From assembly GCF_001552735.1 (NCBI RefSeq), contig NZ_BCRT01000016.1, positions 1-64,000 on the forward strand: a DNA stretch of 64,000 bases. The letters are read 5' to 3'. This stretch comes from Sanguibacter suarezii NBRC 16159 (lineage in GTDB: Bacteria > Actinomycetota > Actinomycetes > Actinomycetales > Cellulomonadaceae). The notes under the pieces were generated by a model, which worked only from the letters and a program-made list of their open reading frames with translations, ran no database searches and was not told the DNA's origin. Position 1 is the stretch's first letter. Each line of letters opens with the position of its first letter. This document shows, in pieces, positions 42,971 through 51,826 of the stretch. Both the position numbers and the translations under genes were made by a program.

Positions 42971-44374
42971 CTAGAGCATGGTCATGGGGTCGACGGTCGA
43001 CCCGTTGACGTACACCTCGAAGTGCAGGTGGCAGGCCGTGCCCAGTCCGGTGTTGCCGGAGTACCCGACCAGGTCGCCCTTGGAGACCGACTGGCCGGCG
43101 GAGACCGCGAAGCTCGTGAGGTGGTTGTAGCTGCTCATGAGGTTGGAGCCGTTGACGGTCCCGTGGTTGAGGAGCACCTGGTTGCCGAAGCCGTCGCGCC
43201 ACCGTGCCCACTGCACCGTGCCGGACGCGCCGGCGTAGATGGCCGTGCCGCAGTAGGCGCGGAAGTCGGTGCCTGCGTGCAGGCGGTAGTAGTTGAGCAC
43301 AGGGTGCAGCCGCATGCCGTAGCTGGAGGTGATGTGCGGGACGGCGGTCGGGTAGGAGAAGAACCCCTTTCCGGCCGCAGGACCAGACGGGACCACCGGG
43401 GTGGTGCTGCCCCCGCCGCCCCCGCCGGTGCTGGGCTTGCCCGGTCTGGCTGCGGCGTCGGCGGCGGCCTTGTCGGCTGCGGCCTTCTCCGCTGCCGCCT
43501 TCTCCGCGGCGATCCGTGCTCGCTCGACCTCCTGGAGGCCGATGATGTCCTGGATCTCCGAGCTCAGGGACTGGTTCTGGCCGGCGAGCTCGTTCATCCG
43601 CGCTTCTTCGGCGGCCTTGCGGTCCTCGATCGTCTGCTTCTTGACCGCCTGCTCGGCGATGAGCCGCTCGACCTCGGCCTTGGCGGTGGAGGCGGCGGTC
43701 TGTGCGGCGTCGGCCTCGACGACCTTTGCGTCAGCCTCGGTCTTGAGGTCGGCGATCGCCACCTTGACCGCGGCGAGGCGGACCTCGTTGTTCGTCGTCA
43801 CCGCGGCGGTCTGGCGCAAGGACTCCAGGGAGGAGGTCTGGGTCCGCATCGCGATGGTGGACATGTTGTATTGGTTGATGAAGTCGTCGGTGCTCGTCGC
43901 CCCGACGACCAGCTCGAGGCTGGACATCCCCATGTCGCCGCGGGATGCCTGGCGGGCCATCTCGGCGACGCCGTTGCGGGCGGCGTCGGCCGCCTCGGTG
44001 TTGGACTCGATCTCGGTGGTGAGCGCGGTCTCCTCGGCCTCGGCGTCGGACAGACGCAGGGCCAGGGCGTCGGCCTCGCGCTGCGCCGTCTCCAAGACTG
44101 CGGTCGCCTGAGCGAGCGCGGCCTCGGCGACCGGCAGCTCGTTCTCGATGGTCTGCAGGTCGATGTACGCCTGCGCCAGCTGGGCGTCGGTCTCGTGCAG
44201 GTCCTCGGTGACCTGGCCCAGCGCGGACGCTGCGGCCTCCTGCTTGCGCTTGGCCTCGGCGAGGCGGTCGTCGAGGTCGTCAGCGCTGGCGGCGGTGATG
44301 CTCAGCCCTGCCAGGACGATGACGCTCAGCAGCGCAGCGAGCAGGGCGGTCAACCGGGATCTCATGCGGGGCAT
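42971..44374 (-). CDS. EnvC-like M23 peptidoglycan hydrolase/activator with coiled coil
   Basis: A 467-residue secreted protein: signal peptide (1-30), long Ala/Glu coiled coil (about 32-310), Pro/Gly linker and an M23/LytM domain with 'RLHAGTDF' (H...D) and '[10 protein letters not shown]' (HxH), so catalytic zinc ligands are all present. It begins one base after ftsX ends, on the same strand as ftsE-ftsX. FtsEX controls such proteins (EnvC/RipC-like) during division. The catalytic residues are intact, so it may be a hydrolase itself rather than only an activator. Confidence 0.92.
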   Translation of the reverse strand: MPRMRSRLTALLAALLSVIVLAGLSITAASADDLDDRLAEAKRKQEAAASALGQVTEDLHETDAQLAQAYIDLQTIENELPVAEAALAQATAVLETAQREADALALRLSDAEAEETALTTEIESNTEAADAARNGVAEMARQASRGDMGMSSLELVVGATSTDDFINQYNMSTIAMRTQTSSLESLRQTAAVTTNNEVRLAAVKVAIADLKTEADAKVVEADAAQTAASTAKAEVERLIAEQAVKKQTIEDRKAAEEARMNELAGQNQSLSSEIQDIIGLQEVERARIAAEKAAAEKAAADKAAADAAARPGKPSTGGGGGGSTTPVVPSGPAAGKGFFSYPTAVPHITSSYGMRLHPVLNYYRLHAGTDFRAYCGTAIYAGASGTVQWARWRDGFGNQVLLNHGTVNGSNLMSSYNHLTSFAVSAGQSVSKGDLVGYSGNTGLGTACHLHFEVYVNGSTVDPMTML

Positions 44375-44375
44375 G

Positions 44376-45290
44376 TCACACCTTCGTGTAGCGGCTCAGG
44401 GTGACGATCGAGGAGATCGCCGCCAGCAGGAAGGCCACGCCCACCAGGATCGGGGCGATGATCCAGACGTCGCTCGTGGTGATGTACGGGATCCACTGCA
44501 CGGACTGGCCGAGCCAGTCCTCGATGAGGACCTTGACCCCTAGCCACAGCCCGCCCATGGACAGCAGGGCGCCCACGGTCGCCGCGATCGCGCCCTCGAG
44601 CATGAAGGGCAGCTGGATGAAGAAGTTCGACGCGCCGACCAGGCGCATGATGCCGGTCTCGCGTTTGCGGCTCAGCGCCGAGAGCCGGATGGTCGTGGTG
44701 ATGAGCAGGACGGCTGCGAGCAGCATCACCCCAGCCAGCCCGACCGAGAGCAGGGTCGCCCGGTTGAGCACGAGGAACAGCGGCTCGAAGACCTGTCGTT
44801 GGTCCCGCACCTCCTCGACCCCAGGTCGGCCGTTGAGCACGTCGTTGATGACCTGGTACTGCTCAGGGTCGGTGAGCTTGATCCGGAAGGAGGCGCTCAT
44901 GTCGTCCACGGTCAGCGCGTCGAACCACCAGCGGTCGCTGTAGTCCTGGGAGAAGAGCACCCAGGCCTCGTCCTTGGTCTCGAAGTCCACGCTCTGGATC
45001 TCGCTGGCCACGTCGGGCTGGGCGAGCAGTCCTTCGATCGCGTCGATCTGCTCCCCGGTGGCCTCGCCGGCCGCGCAGGTGGGCTTCGTGGAGCCCTGCG
45101 GGCAGAGGAAGACGGAGATCTCGACCTTGTCGTACCACTCCCCCTTGAGCTTGCTGATCTGCATCTGGGTGAGCACCGCGGCGCCGACGAAGGTCAGCGA
45201 GACGAAGGTGACGAGGATGACCGAGACGGTCATCGACAGGTTGCGCCGCAGACCGATGCCGATCTCGGACAGGATGAACTGGAAACGCAC
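44376..45290 (-). CDS. ftsX: Cell division protein FtsX
   Basis: A 304-residue FtsX. It has a short cytoplasmic N-terminus, a membrane segment, a large extracellular domain (about 45-180), then three membrane segments with the 'LLITTTIRLSALSRKRETGIMRLVGASNFFIQLPFMLEG' signature. The extracellular domain passes the ATP signal to a murein hydrolase, here encoded immediately downstream. GTG start at 45290 has AAGGGG upstream, 11 bases after ftsE. Confidence 0.95.
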   Translation of the reverse strand: MRFQFILSEIGIGLRRNLSMTVSVILVTFVSLTFVGAAVLTQMQISKLKGEWYDKVEISVFLCPQGSTKPTCAAGEATGEQIDAIEGLLAQPDVASEIQSVDFETKDEAWVLFSQDYSDRWWFDALTVDDMSASFRIKLTDPEQYQVINDVLNGRPGVEEVRDQRQVFEPLFLVLNRATLLSVGLAGVMLLAAVLLITTTIRLSALSRKRETGIMRLVGASNFFIQLPFMLEGAIAATVGALLSMGGLWLGVKVLIEDWLGQSVQWIPYITTSDVWIIAPILVGVAFLLAAISSIVTLSRYTKV

Positions 45291-45301
45291 GTGTAGTCCC
45301 C

Positions 45302-45991
45302 TTAGCGGGCTGAGCCGTAGACGCCACGAGACTGGTCACGGACCAGCTCGCCGGTGGACAGTTCGATGACGCGTTTGCGCATCTGGTCGACGATCTCGTC
45401 GTCGTGGGTGGCCATGACCACGGTGGTGCCGGTCCGGTTGATCCGGTCCAGCAGCCGCATGATGCCCAGCGACGTGGTCGGGTCGAGGTTTCCGGTCGGC
45501 TCGTCGCACAGCAGGATGGAGGGGCGGTTGACGAAGGCGCGGGCGATGGCCACGCGCTGCTGCTCACCACCGGAGAGCTCGTGCGGGCGGCGCTTCTCCT
45601 TGCCGGCCAGCCCCACCATGTCCAGGGTCTCGGGCACGGTCGTCATGATGTGGTGGCGCGGCTTGCCGATCACCTGCAGCGCGAACGCCACGTTCTCGAA
45701 GACGGTCTTGGTCGGCAGCAGGCGGAAGTCCTGGAACACCGCCCCGATCTGGCGGCGCAGCGTGGGCACCTTCCAGTTGGACAGCGTCTGCAGGTTGCGC
45801 CCGGCCACGTAGACGTTCCCCGAGGTGGCGCGCTCCTCACGCAGGACCAGGCGCAGGAACGTCGACTTCCCCGACCCGGAGGCACCCACGAGGAACACGA
45901 ACTCGCCGCGCTCGACCTCGAGGGAGACGTCGTCGAGCGCAGGACGTGCGCCGCGCGCATAGACCTTGCTGACGTTTTCTAGACGAATCAC
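45302..45991 (-). CDS. ftsE: Cell division ATP-binding protein FtsE
   Basis: A 229-residue ABC ATPase with Walker A 'GASGSGKST', '[20 protein letters not shown]', signature '[14 protein letters not shown]' and Walker B '[13 protein letters not shown]'. It drives FtsX. The GTG at 45991 is the only reasonable start; no strong ribosome site is seen, so it could be translated from a near-leaderless transcript. Upstream 45992-46197 is free of genes apart from the terminator of prfB further on. Confidence 0.95.
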   Translation of the reverse strand: MIRLENVSKVYARGARPALDDVSLEVERGEFVFLVGASGSGKSTFLRLVLREERATSGNVYVAGRNLQTLSNWKVPTLRRQIGAVFQDFRLLPTKTVFENVAFALQVIGKPRHHIMTTVPETLDMVGLAGKEKRRPHELSGGEQQRVAIARAFVNRPSILLCDEPTGNLDPTTSLGIMRLLDRINRTGTTVVMATHDDEIVDQMRKRVIELSTGELVRDQSRGVYGSAR

Positions 45992-46197
45992 AGCTGATGA
46001 CCAGTTTCGGTTCGGGGGGGACGCGACAGTTGCCGCTGGTCGATTCGAGGGTAATCACGGCGGCTCACGATCAGGGCACGGACACGCCGCAGCACCGTCA
46101 CCCGGTCATCTCATCGGCACTTTCCCTGGCCAGGCCACGATCAGGTGGTGTGCGCTACGCCACACCGCACCCGGTCCCGGTGCGCCCCGGACGCCGG

Positions 46198-46232
46198 ACG
46201 GCCCGGTGGAGCGTGATGCTCCACCGGGCCGT
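46198..46232 (-). terminator. Intrinsic terminator downstream of prfB
   Basis: A perfect 15-bp stem (46198-46212 with 46218-46232) with a GTGAT loop, 31 bases after the prfB stop. It isolates prfB from ftsE. The rest of the gap up to 45992 shows no gene. Confidence 0.82.
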
Positions 46233-46263
46233 CGTCGGGCAGGTCGGTCCTCGGGCGGGGACC

Positions 46264-47382
46264 TCAGTCGTTGGTCTTGGACCGGCGCCAGCGGATGCCG
46301 GCCTCGATGAAGTCGTCGATCTCGCCGTCGAAGACGGCGCTGGTGTTGCCCACCTCGTGCTCGGTGCGCAGGTCCTTGACCATCTGGTACGGCTGCAGCA
46401 CGTAGGAGCGCATCTGGTCGCCCCAGCTCGCCTTGACGTCCCCGGCCATCTCCTTCTTCATCGCCTTCTCCTGCGCCTGGCGCTCCAGGAGCAGGCGGGA
46501 CTGGAGCACGCGCATGGCGGCGGCGCGGTTCTGGATCTGGGACTTCTCGTTCTGCATGGACACCACGATCCCGGTGGGGATGTGCGTGAGGCGCACGGCG
46601 GAGTCGGTCGTGTTGACGGACTGACCACCGGGGCCGGAGGAGCGGAAGACATCGACGCGGATCTCGTTGTCAGGGATGTCGATGTGGTCGGTCTGCTCGA
46701 TGAGCGGGATGACCTCGACGGCGGCGAAGGACGTCTGGCGGCGGCCCTGGTTGTCGAAGGGCGAGATGCGCACGAGGCGGTGCGTGCCGGCCTCCACGGA
46801 CAGGTTGCCGAAGGCGTAGGGCGCCTTGACCTCGAAGGTCGCGGACTTCAGGCCGGCCTCCTCGGCGTAGGAGGTGTCCAGGACGGCCGTGGGGTAGCCG
46901 TGACGCTCGGCCCAGCGCAGGTACATGCGCATGAGCATCTCGGCGAAGTCGGCGGCGTCGACGCCGCCGGCGCCGGCGCGGATGGAGACGACGGCCTCGC
47001 GGGCGTCCCACTCCCCCGACAGCAGCGTGCGGACCTCGAGGTTGCCCAGGTCGGTGCGGATCGCAGCGAGGTCCTTCTCGGCCTCGGCGATCGTGTCGGC
47101 GTCGTCGGCCCCGTCGCCCTCGGTCGCCATCTCCACGAGGGTCTCGAGGTCGTCGATGCGGGCTTCCATGTTCGTGATCCGGTCGAGCTCGGACTGCGCC
47201 TGAGACAGGGCGGTCGTCACCTTCTGAGCCGCGTCAGGGTCGTCCCACAGGTCAGGGGCGGAGGCCTGCTCCGAGAGCTCGGAGATGCGGATCTTCAGCG
47301 CCTCGGGGTCCGTCACGGCGGTGATGGTCGCCAGGGTTCCGCGCAGGGCGCTGATCGCAGATGCAAAGTCGGTAGTAGCCAC
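46264..47382 (-). CDS. prfB: Peptide chain release factor 2
   Basis: A 372-residue RF2: SPF stop-codon recognition tripeptide (207-209), '[12 protein letters not shown]' and '[25 protein letters not shown]' with the GGQ motif at about 252-254. The frame is continuous: no internal TGA, so no autoregulatory frameshift as in many other bacteria. It terminates translation at UAA and UGA. Together with ftsE/ftsX/smpB it forms a conserved actinobacterial core neighbourhood. Confidence 0.97.
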   Translation of the reverse strand: MATTDFASAISALRGTLATITAVTDPEALKIRISELSEQASAPDLWDDPDAAQKVTTALSQAQSELDRITNMEARIDDLETLVEMATEGDGADDADTIAEAEKDLAAIRTDLGNLEVRTLLSGEWDAREAVVSIRAGAGGVDAADFAEMLMRMYLRWAERHGYPTAVLDTSYAEEAGLKSATFEVKAPYAFGNLSVEAGTHRLVRISPFDNQGRRQTSFAAVEVIPLIEQTDHIDIPDNEIRVDVFRSSGPGGQSVNTTDSAVRLTHIPTGIVVSMQNEKSQIQNRAAAMRVLQSRLLLERQAQEKAMKKEMAGDVKASWGDQMRSYVLQPYQMVKDLRTEHEVGNTSAVFDGEIDDFIEAGIRWRRSKTND

Positions 47383-47529
47383 GGTTGTCTAGGTTACGCG
47401 ACGCGGCGCGCAGGCGTGGCGTCGAGGTCGGCCGGGCACCTGCGGTGAGGGCGCGGTGGGGCGCCGCGTGGGTGCCCGGCCGACTGGTGCGGGGGCCTCG
47501 TCCCGCGTCGTGCTGCTGGTTCAGGTGGG

Positions 47530-48234
47530 TCAGGACGCTGCCTGCGCGGCGATCAGCGCCTGCGCCAGCGGGGCCGACGACGCCGGGTTCTGACCGGTGT
47601 AGAGGTTGCGGTCGGTCTCGATGTGCTCGGTGAAGGGCTCTGCCTCGACGAAGTCCGCGCCCTCCTCGACCAGGCGCGACTGCACCAGCCACGACGCCTT
47701 GTCGGCCAGTCCGCCGATGCGCTCCTCGGCGTCGGTGAAGCCGGTCATGCGGTAGCCGGCGAAGGGCCAGGAGCCGTCGTCGCGGCGGGCGGCGAGCATG
47801 GCGGCCGGGGCGTGGCAGACCACCCCGAGCGGCATCCCGGAGTCCAGGGCGCGGGTGAGCAGCCGGCCGGAGGTCTCGTCGACCGCGAGGTCTTCCATCG
47901 GTCCGTGGCCGCCGGGGTAGAACACGACGTCGAAGGCCGTGGGGTCCAGGCCGTCCGGGCTGACCGGGCTCTTGAGCTGGTCGGAGATGGAGTCCAGGTA
48001 TGCGGAGAGCTGAGCCGCACGGTCCTCGCCGCCGGCGCTGTCCGGGGTGAGGCTGGCCGCGTCGACCGTGGGCGCCACGCCGCCCGGGGTGGCGATGGTG
48101 ATGTCCCAGCCTGCCTCGCTGAAGAGGCGGTGCGGCTCGGCCAGCTCCTCGGCCCAGTACCCGGTCGGATGGGTGGACCCGTCGGCGAGGGTCCAGTGGT
48201 CCGCGGCGCTGACGACGAACAGAGCGGTGCTCAT
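47530..48234 (-). CDS. DJ-1/PfpI-family protein (Hsp31-like)
   Basis: A 234-residue protein of the type 1 glutamine amidotransferase-like fold. 'YWAEELAEPHRLFSEAGWDITIATPGG', 'VVFYPGGHGPMEDL' and 'GVVCHAPAAML' with the nucleophile Cys 140 fit the Hsp31-like branch (chaperone/glyoxalase). AAGGAG precedes the ATG at 48234. An 8-bp inverted repeat (48268-48275 with 48281-48288) lies in the leader. Confidence 0.88.
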   Translation of the reverse strand: MSTALFVVSAADHWTLADGSTHPTGYWAEELAEPHRLFSEAGWDITIATPGGVAPTVDAASLTPDSAGGEDRAAQLSAYLDSISDQLKSPVSPDGLDPTAFDVVFYPGGHGPMEDLAVDETSGRLLTRALDSGMPLGVVCHAPAAMLAARRDDGSWPFAGYRMTGFTDAEERIGGLADKASWLVQSRLVEEGADFVEAEPFTEHIETDRNLYTGQNPASSAPLAQALIAAQAAS

Positions 48235-48342
48235 GAGGTCTCCTTGAGGTGTGGGAGCAGTTGACGTGTCGGCGAGGTCGTCGCCGACCCTCCATACGAT
48301 CAGAGGACGAGCGGCTCAGCATTTTGGGGGGACCGGTCGCCG

Positions 48343-48876
48343 TCACCAGACCCGTGCTGTCGCCTGCGCGGTCAGTGTCACCCCGTCGGAGAACAGGCTG
48401 GTCACCGGGCTGATGAGCGCCGGCTGGGCGAGGGAGGTGAGGACCACGCGCGCCGATCGCCCGTCCGGAGACTCCGCCGAGACCACGACGACGTCGCTCA
48501 GCCCGTCCAGCGCTCGGGGGTGCGTCGCCAGATAGTCCGCGACCGCCCGGGCCACGGCCTCGTCGGTGAGGTCGATGCCGGTGTCGGTGGTCGGGTCGGC
48601 CAGAGCCGGTGGGGCGCCCGGGGCGCTGGCTGAGTAGACGGCTTCCTCGGTGAGCGCGTCGGCGGCTGCGAGCGCGAGGTTGTCCGCGAGGTCGAGGAGC
48701 CGCTTGCGTTCCAGGTGGATCCCGGTGATCGAGACGATCACCGTCACCAGGAGCAGGACGACGAGGGTCAGTCCCAGGGTGAGGACGAGGATCTGCCCGC
48801 TCTCGTCACCGCGAGCCGGAAGGCGGCGGGCGCGAGCGGCGTGGGTCTGGCCGGAGTCTGCCGGTGCCCATGTCAT
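48343..48876 (-). CDS. TadG/TadE-like pilus assembly protein
   Basis: A 177-residue protein with an N-terminal hydrophobic segment after 'DESGQILVLTLGLTLVVLLL', the TadG-type (pseudopilin) pattern, and an otherwise extracytoplasmic part. Last gene of the Tad operon; ATG at 48876 overlaps the preceding stop by 4 bases, with AAGGAGG upstream. It is short for full TadG, with no von Willebrand domain. Confidence 0.75.
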   Translation of the reverse strand: MTWAPADSGQTHAARARRLPARGDESGQILVLTLGLTLVVLLLVTVIVSITGIHLERKRLLDLADNLALAAADALTEEAVYSASAPGAPPALADPTTDTGIDLTDEAVARAVADYLATHPRALDGLSDVVVVSAESPDGRSARVVLTSLAQPALISPVTSLFSDGVTLTAQATARVW

Positions 48877-49373
48877 CGGGGTGCCTCCTTGTACTCGTCG
48901 ACGGCGGTCACCACGTGCGCGGACACCGGGATGGACAGCGGCAACCAGGATCCCGGGCCGCCGCCCAGGCCGGGGAAGGCGACATCGATGCGCACCGTCG
49001 TGGCGATCTCGGTCCCGGGGTCCAGGCACCCGGCCGAGCACGCGACGGTCAGCGCTGTCGTCGGGTCGGTCTCGTCGAAGCCTTGGTCTGCCAGGGCGAC
49101 GCCCACGGCCGACCGCGCGCGGGCGAGGCCGTCGTCCACCGAGTCCGAGACGGAGAGGGCTCGGCCGGCGTCCTTGGCGGCGCCCTGGACGGCGAAGGCG
49201 GCGGCCTGCACGCGGCCCAGGGTGAGGATGAGGTAGAGCGTGGGGATCATGAGGATCACCGCGGCGCCGAGGAACTCCACGAGGGCGTTCCCGTCGTCGG
49301 GACCACCGGCGCCGCGAAGGCGGTCCCGGATGCAGCGCTGCAGGCGGCGCACCCGAGCCCGGACGCCGATCAC
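48873..49373 (-). CDS. TadE-like pseudopilin
   Basis: A 166-residue protein with 'GNALVEFLGAAVILMIPTLYLILTLGRVQAAAFAVQGAAKDAGRAL', a TadE-like segment with the Glu five residues after Gly that matches the prepilin signature. The GTG at 49373 overlaps the previous stop (GTGA) and has GGGAG upstream; the longer frame to 49427 is less likely. Secreted C-terminal part contains two cysteines that may form a disulphide. Confidence 0.78.
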   Translation of the reverse strand: MIGVRARVRRLQRCIRDRLRGAGGPDDGNALVEFLGAAVILMIPTLYLILTLGRVQAAAFAVQGAAKDAGRALSVSDSVDDGLARARSAVGVALADQGFDETDPTTALTVACSAGCLDPGTEIATTVRIDVAFPGLGGGPGSWLPLSIPVSAHVVTAVDEYKEAPR

Positions 49374-49765
49374 GGCATCTCCCGCAGCGCGTGACCGGTC
49401 ACCGTGACGCTCCCCCCAGCGCTCCACAGCCCGATCACCGGGACCGGCGCGCTCACCTGGACCTGAACAAGGTTCAGGTCACCGTCGGAGACATAGACAG
49501 CTGCCACTTCCTCGGCGTAGGCCGGGCTGAGCGACGCCGAGATGAGTTCCCGCGCCCGGTCCTCACCATCGGTCAGCCCACGATCCGCCCGTGCTGCCAG
49601 GCGCGCCCCTTCCGCGGCGCAGTCGATGAGCATGGAGCGCACGTGCACGACGACGGCCACCTGCACCAGGCCCAGGAACATCACCGTGACCAGGAGGGAG
49701 ACGAGCAGGAACCCGGCGACGGCCGAGCCGGCTTCCCGGTCCTCCCGCTCCCTGCCCGCGATCAC
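49370..49765 (-). CDS. TadE-like pseudopilin (second copy)
   Basis: A 131-residue protein. 'REAGSAVAGFLLVSLLVTVMFLGLVQVAVVVHVRSMLIDCAAEGARLAARADRG' is TadE-like, with the conserved 'C.AAEGAR.AA' after the membrane segment. The position where many TadE proteins have Glu is Gly/Phe here. GTG start at 49765 overlaps the pilin stop, with AAGGGG upstream. Confidence 0.75.
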   Translation of the reverse strand: MIAGREREDREAGSAVAGFLLVSLLVTVMFLGLVQVAVVVHVRSMLIDCAAEGARLAARADRGLTDGEDRARELISASLSPAYAEEVAAVYVSDGDLNLVQVQVSAPVPVIGLWSAGGSVTVTGHALREMP

Positions 49766-49986
49766 GGCCCCTTGACGCTCTTCAGCGCGGAGTCGAACAT
49801 CTCGGTGAGCGCGGGGCCGGCCACCGCCCAGATCGCGACCACGAGGCCGGCTGTCATGAGCGTGATGAGCACCCACCCCGGGACGTCGCCGCGCTCACGA
49901 TCACCGACTCGTGACAGCACGGCGACGACGCGGCGAGCGAGACGGCGGCGGATGGCGGACGGGCGGGCGAAGGTCGTGCTGGTCAT
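49762..49986 (-). CDS. Small Flp-like pilin candidate
   Basis: A 74-residue protein with a basic N-terminus, 'RGDVPGWVLITLMTAGLVVAIWAVAGPAL' (single membrane segment) and a short tail 'TEMFDSALKSVKGP'. Size and location (after tadC, before TadE genes) fit the Flp major pilin. The usual Glu at position 5 after the cleavage Gly is absent, so processing may differ. ATG at 49986 is preferred over the upstream GTG at 50043. Confidence 0.65.
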   Translation of the reverse strand: MTSTTFARPSAIRRRLARRVVAVLSRVGDRERGDVPGWVLITLMTAGLVVAIWAVAGPALTEMFDSALKSVKGP

Positions 49987-50039
49987 GAGTGGGCCTTTCG
50001 CTGGGGCGGACAGGATGACGTGCAGGGCGATCAGCGACC

Positions 50040-50960
50040 TCACACCCCGATCTGCAGGGTGATGAGACTGGGATAGACGGCAAAGACGACGGTGACCGGG
50101 AGGATGAGGAAGACCACCGGGACGAGCATGAGGACCTCCTTCTTCCCGCCCAGCTCCATGAGAGACCGGCGGGAGGCTTCCCGGACGTCCTGGGCCTGGA
50201 AGCGCAGGACGTCGGCGAGCGGCGTCCCTCGCTCGACAGCGACGCTCACCCCTTCAGCGAAGCGGGCGAGGGTCGCCACACCCGTGCGGTCGGCGAGCGC
50301 CTCGAGGGCTCGCGTGAGCGGCACCCCTGAGCGCACCGCGGCCAGGGTGATCCGCAGCTCCGAGGTGAGCTCTCCGTGCGCCGACCGAGACACCCGTTCC
50401 AGCGCACCGACCGGCCCTTCGCCGGCGCCGACCGAGAGAGCGAGCAGCTCGGCGATGGTCGGGAACTCGAGCATCATCTGCTCTTCGCGGCGACGGACCT
50501 GCTGGCTCAGCCGGTAGTCGCAGACCACGACCATCGAGATCGTGGTCACCAGGACCAGCACCAGGAGCATCACCGGCGACGGGCGCCGGGTGGCGGCCAG
50601 GAGGAGGGCGAAAGCCACGCCGCCAGCCAGCCCCACCGCACCCCAGGCGACCTGGGTGATCCGGAACTGCTCGGTGGTCTCGCGCCGCCCGGCCCGCACG
50701 AGCGTCCGCGCAAGCTCCGCGGTGGGTGAGCCGAGCCGGCCGACCAACCGTGCGGCGTCGTGCAGCCAGGGGGCCACGAGGCGTTCCAGGACGCCGAAGG
50801 GGGAGCTCACCGGCTCCTGGCCGAGCAGTCCAGAGGTGGGATCGGGCACGGTCAGATACGGGGCGAGACGTTCGTCGAAACGGATGGGCCGCGCCCGCAC
50901 AGCTGCGGCGATGACGAGCAGCCCGGCGGCCAGCAGCAGGCCGGCCACGGCCCCGATCAT
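50040..50960 (-). CDS. tadC: Type II/IV secretion inner-membrane platform protein TadC
   Basis: A 306-residue T2SS-F protein. The central 'EEQMMLEFPTIAELLALSVGAGEGPVGALERVS', 'ELRITLAAVRSGVPLTRALEALADRTGVATLARFAEGVSVAVERGTPLADVLRFQAQDVR' is the T2SSF fold, with membrane segments at both ends. It works with TadB and the ATPase TadA to extrude pilin. ATG overlaps the tadB stop by 4 bases. Confidence 0.87.
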   Translation of the reverse strand: MIGAVAGLLLAAGLLVIAAAVRARPIRFDERLAPYLTVPDPTSGLLGQEPVSSPFGVLERLVAPWLHDAARLVGRLGSPTAELARTLVRAGRRETTEQFRITQVAWGAVGLAGGVAFALLLAATRRPSPVMLLVLVLVTTISMVVVCDYRLSQQVRRREEQMMLEFPTIAELLALSVGAGEGPVGALERVSRSAHGELTSELRITLAAVRSGVPLTRALEALADRTGVATLARFAEGVSVAVERGTPLADVLRFQAQDVREASRRSLMELGGKKEVLMLVPVVFLILPVTVVFAVYPSLITLQIGV

Positions 50961-51817
50961 CGCAGCACCCGGACGTCCTGGGGCAGCCGCCCGATCCGCA
51001 GCATGATCTGGTACGCCACGACCGTGCACGTGGCTCCGCCGACCAGCACGGCTACCCCGAGCGCGGAGTTGTAGGCGGCGGCCGCCTCGGACCGCGTCGC
51101 CAGGAAGGCGAGCACCACCCACGGACCTGCGGCGGCGATGCGGGCACCAGCCACCGTCCAGCTCTGGCGCGCCTCGAGCTCACCGCGGGTGCGGAGGTCT
51201 TCTCGCAGGAAGGCCGACAGCGTGCGCAGCAGCCGCCCGAGATCCGTGCCGCCGACGTCTCGGGTGATCCGCAAGGCCTCGATGACACGGTCGGCGGCGG
51301 GATCTGCCAGGCGGGCCTTGAGCGTCAGCAGGCTCTCCTCGAAGCGCCCCGACGACCGGTAGTCGCGCGCAAAGGCTTGGAAGGGTTCGCGCAGCTGGAC
51401 CGGTCCTCGCTCCCCGATCTGGGCGACTGCCTCGGGCAGGGACAACCCGGCCCGGACACCGGAGCCGAGGTGGTCGACCACCTCGGGCCAGAGCTCACGC
51501 AGCTCGGTGCGACGGCGTCGGGCGCGGGACTTGACCAGCGCCGTCGGGCCGAGCCCGGCGATGACCGCGAAGGCCGCCGCGATCGGTCCCGAGGAGGTGA
51601 GCGCCCAGGCCACCGCGAGCGCCACTGCGGCGACGGCGGCGCTCGCTCCGAGGAAGCCTCGCGGAGTGACGGAGGCGGCGCCGGAGTGCACGAGCAGGTC
51701 GCTCAGCTGGAGGGACCAGCGGGCCGGCTGCCGGGCGGCGCGGGTCGGGGTCGACCAGCACGACAACCACAGGCACAGCACTCCCGCGCCGAGGAGCAGA
51801 CCGCAGACGAGTCCCAT
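50957..51817 (-). CDS. tadB: Type II/IV secretion inner-membrane platform protein TadB
   Basis: A 286-residue protein with T2SS-F domain ('ELWPEVVDHLGSGVRAGLSLPEAVAQIG', 'LTLKARLADPAADRVIEALRITRDVGGTDLGRLLRTLSAFLREDLRTRGELEARQSWT') and membrane segments at N- and C-terminal ends. Partner of TadC. It starts 9 bases after tadA. Confidence 0.87.
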   Translation of the reverse strand: MGLVCGLLLGAGVLCLWLSCWSTPTRAARQPARWSLQLSDLLVHSGAASVTPRGFLGASAAVAAVALAVAWALTSSGPIAAAFAVIAGLGPTALVKSRARRRRTELRELWPEVVDHLGSGVRAGLSLPEAVAQIGERGPVQLREPFQAFARDYRSSGRFEESLLTLKARLADPAADRVIEALRITRDVGGTDLGRLLRTLSAFLREDLRTRGELEARQSWTVAGARIAAAGPWVVLAFLATRSEAAAAYNSALGVAVLVGGATCTVVAYQIMLRIGRLPQDVRVLR

Positions 51818-51826
51818 CCCTGCCCC

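Noticed and set aside
46264-47382. Programmed frameshift in prfB
   Set aside because: The frame is open throughout and no in-frame TGA with a CTTTGA-type slip site is seen near codon 25.
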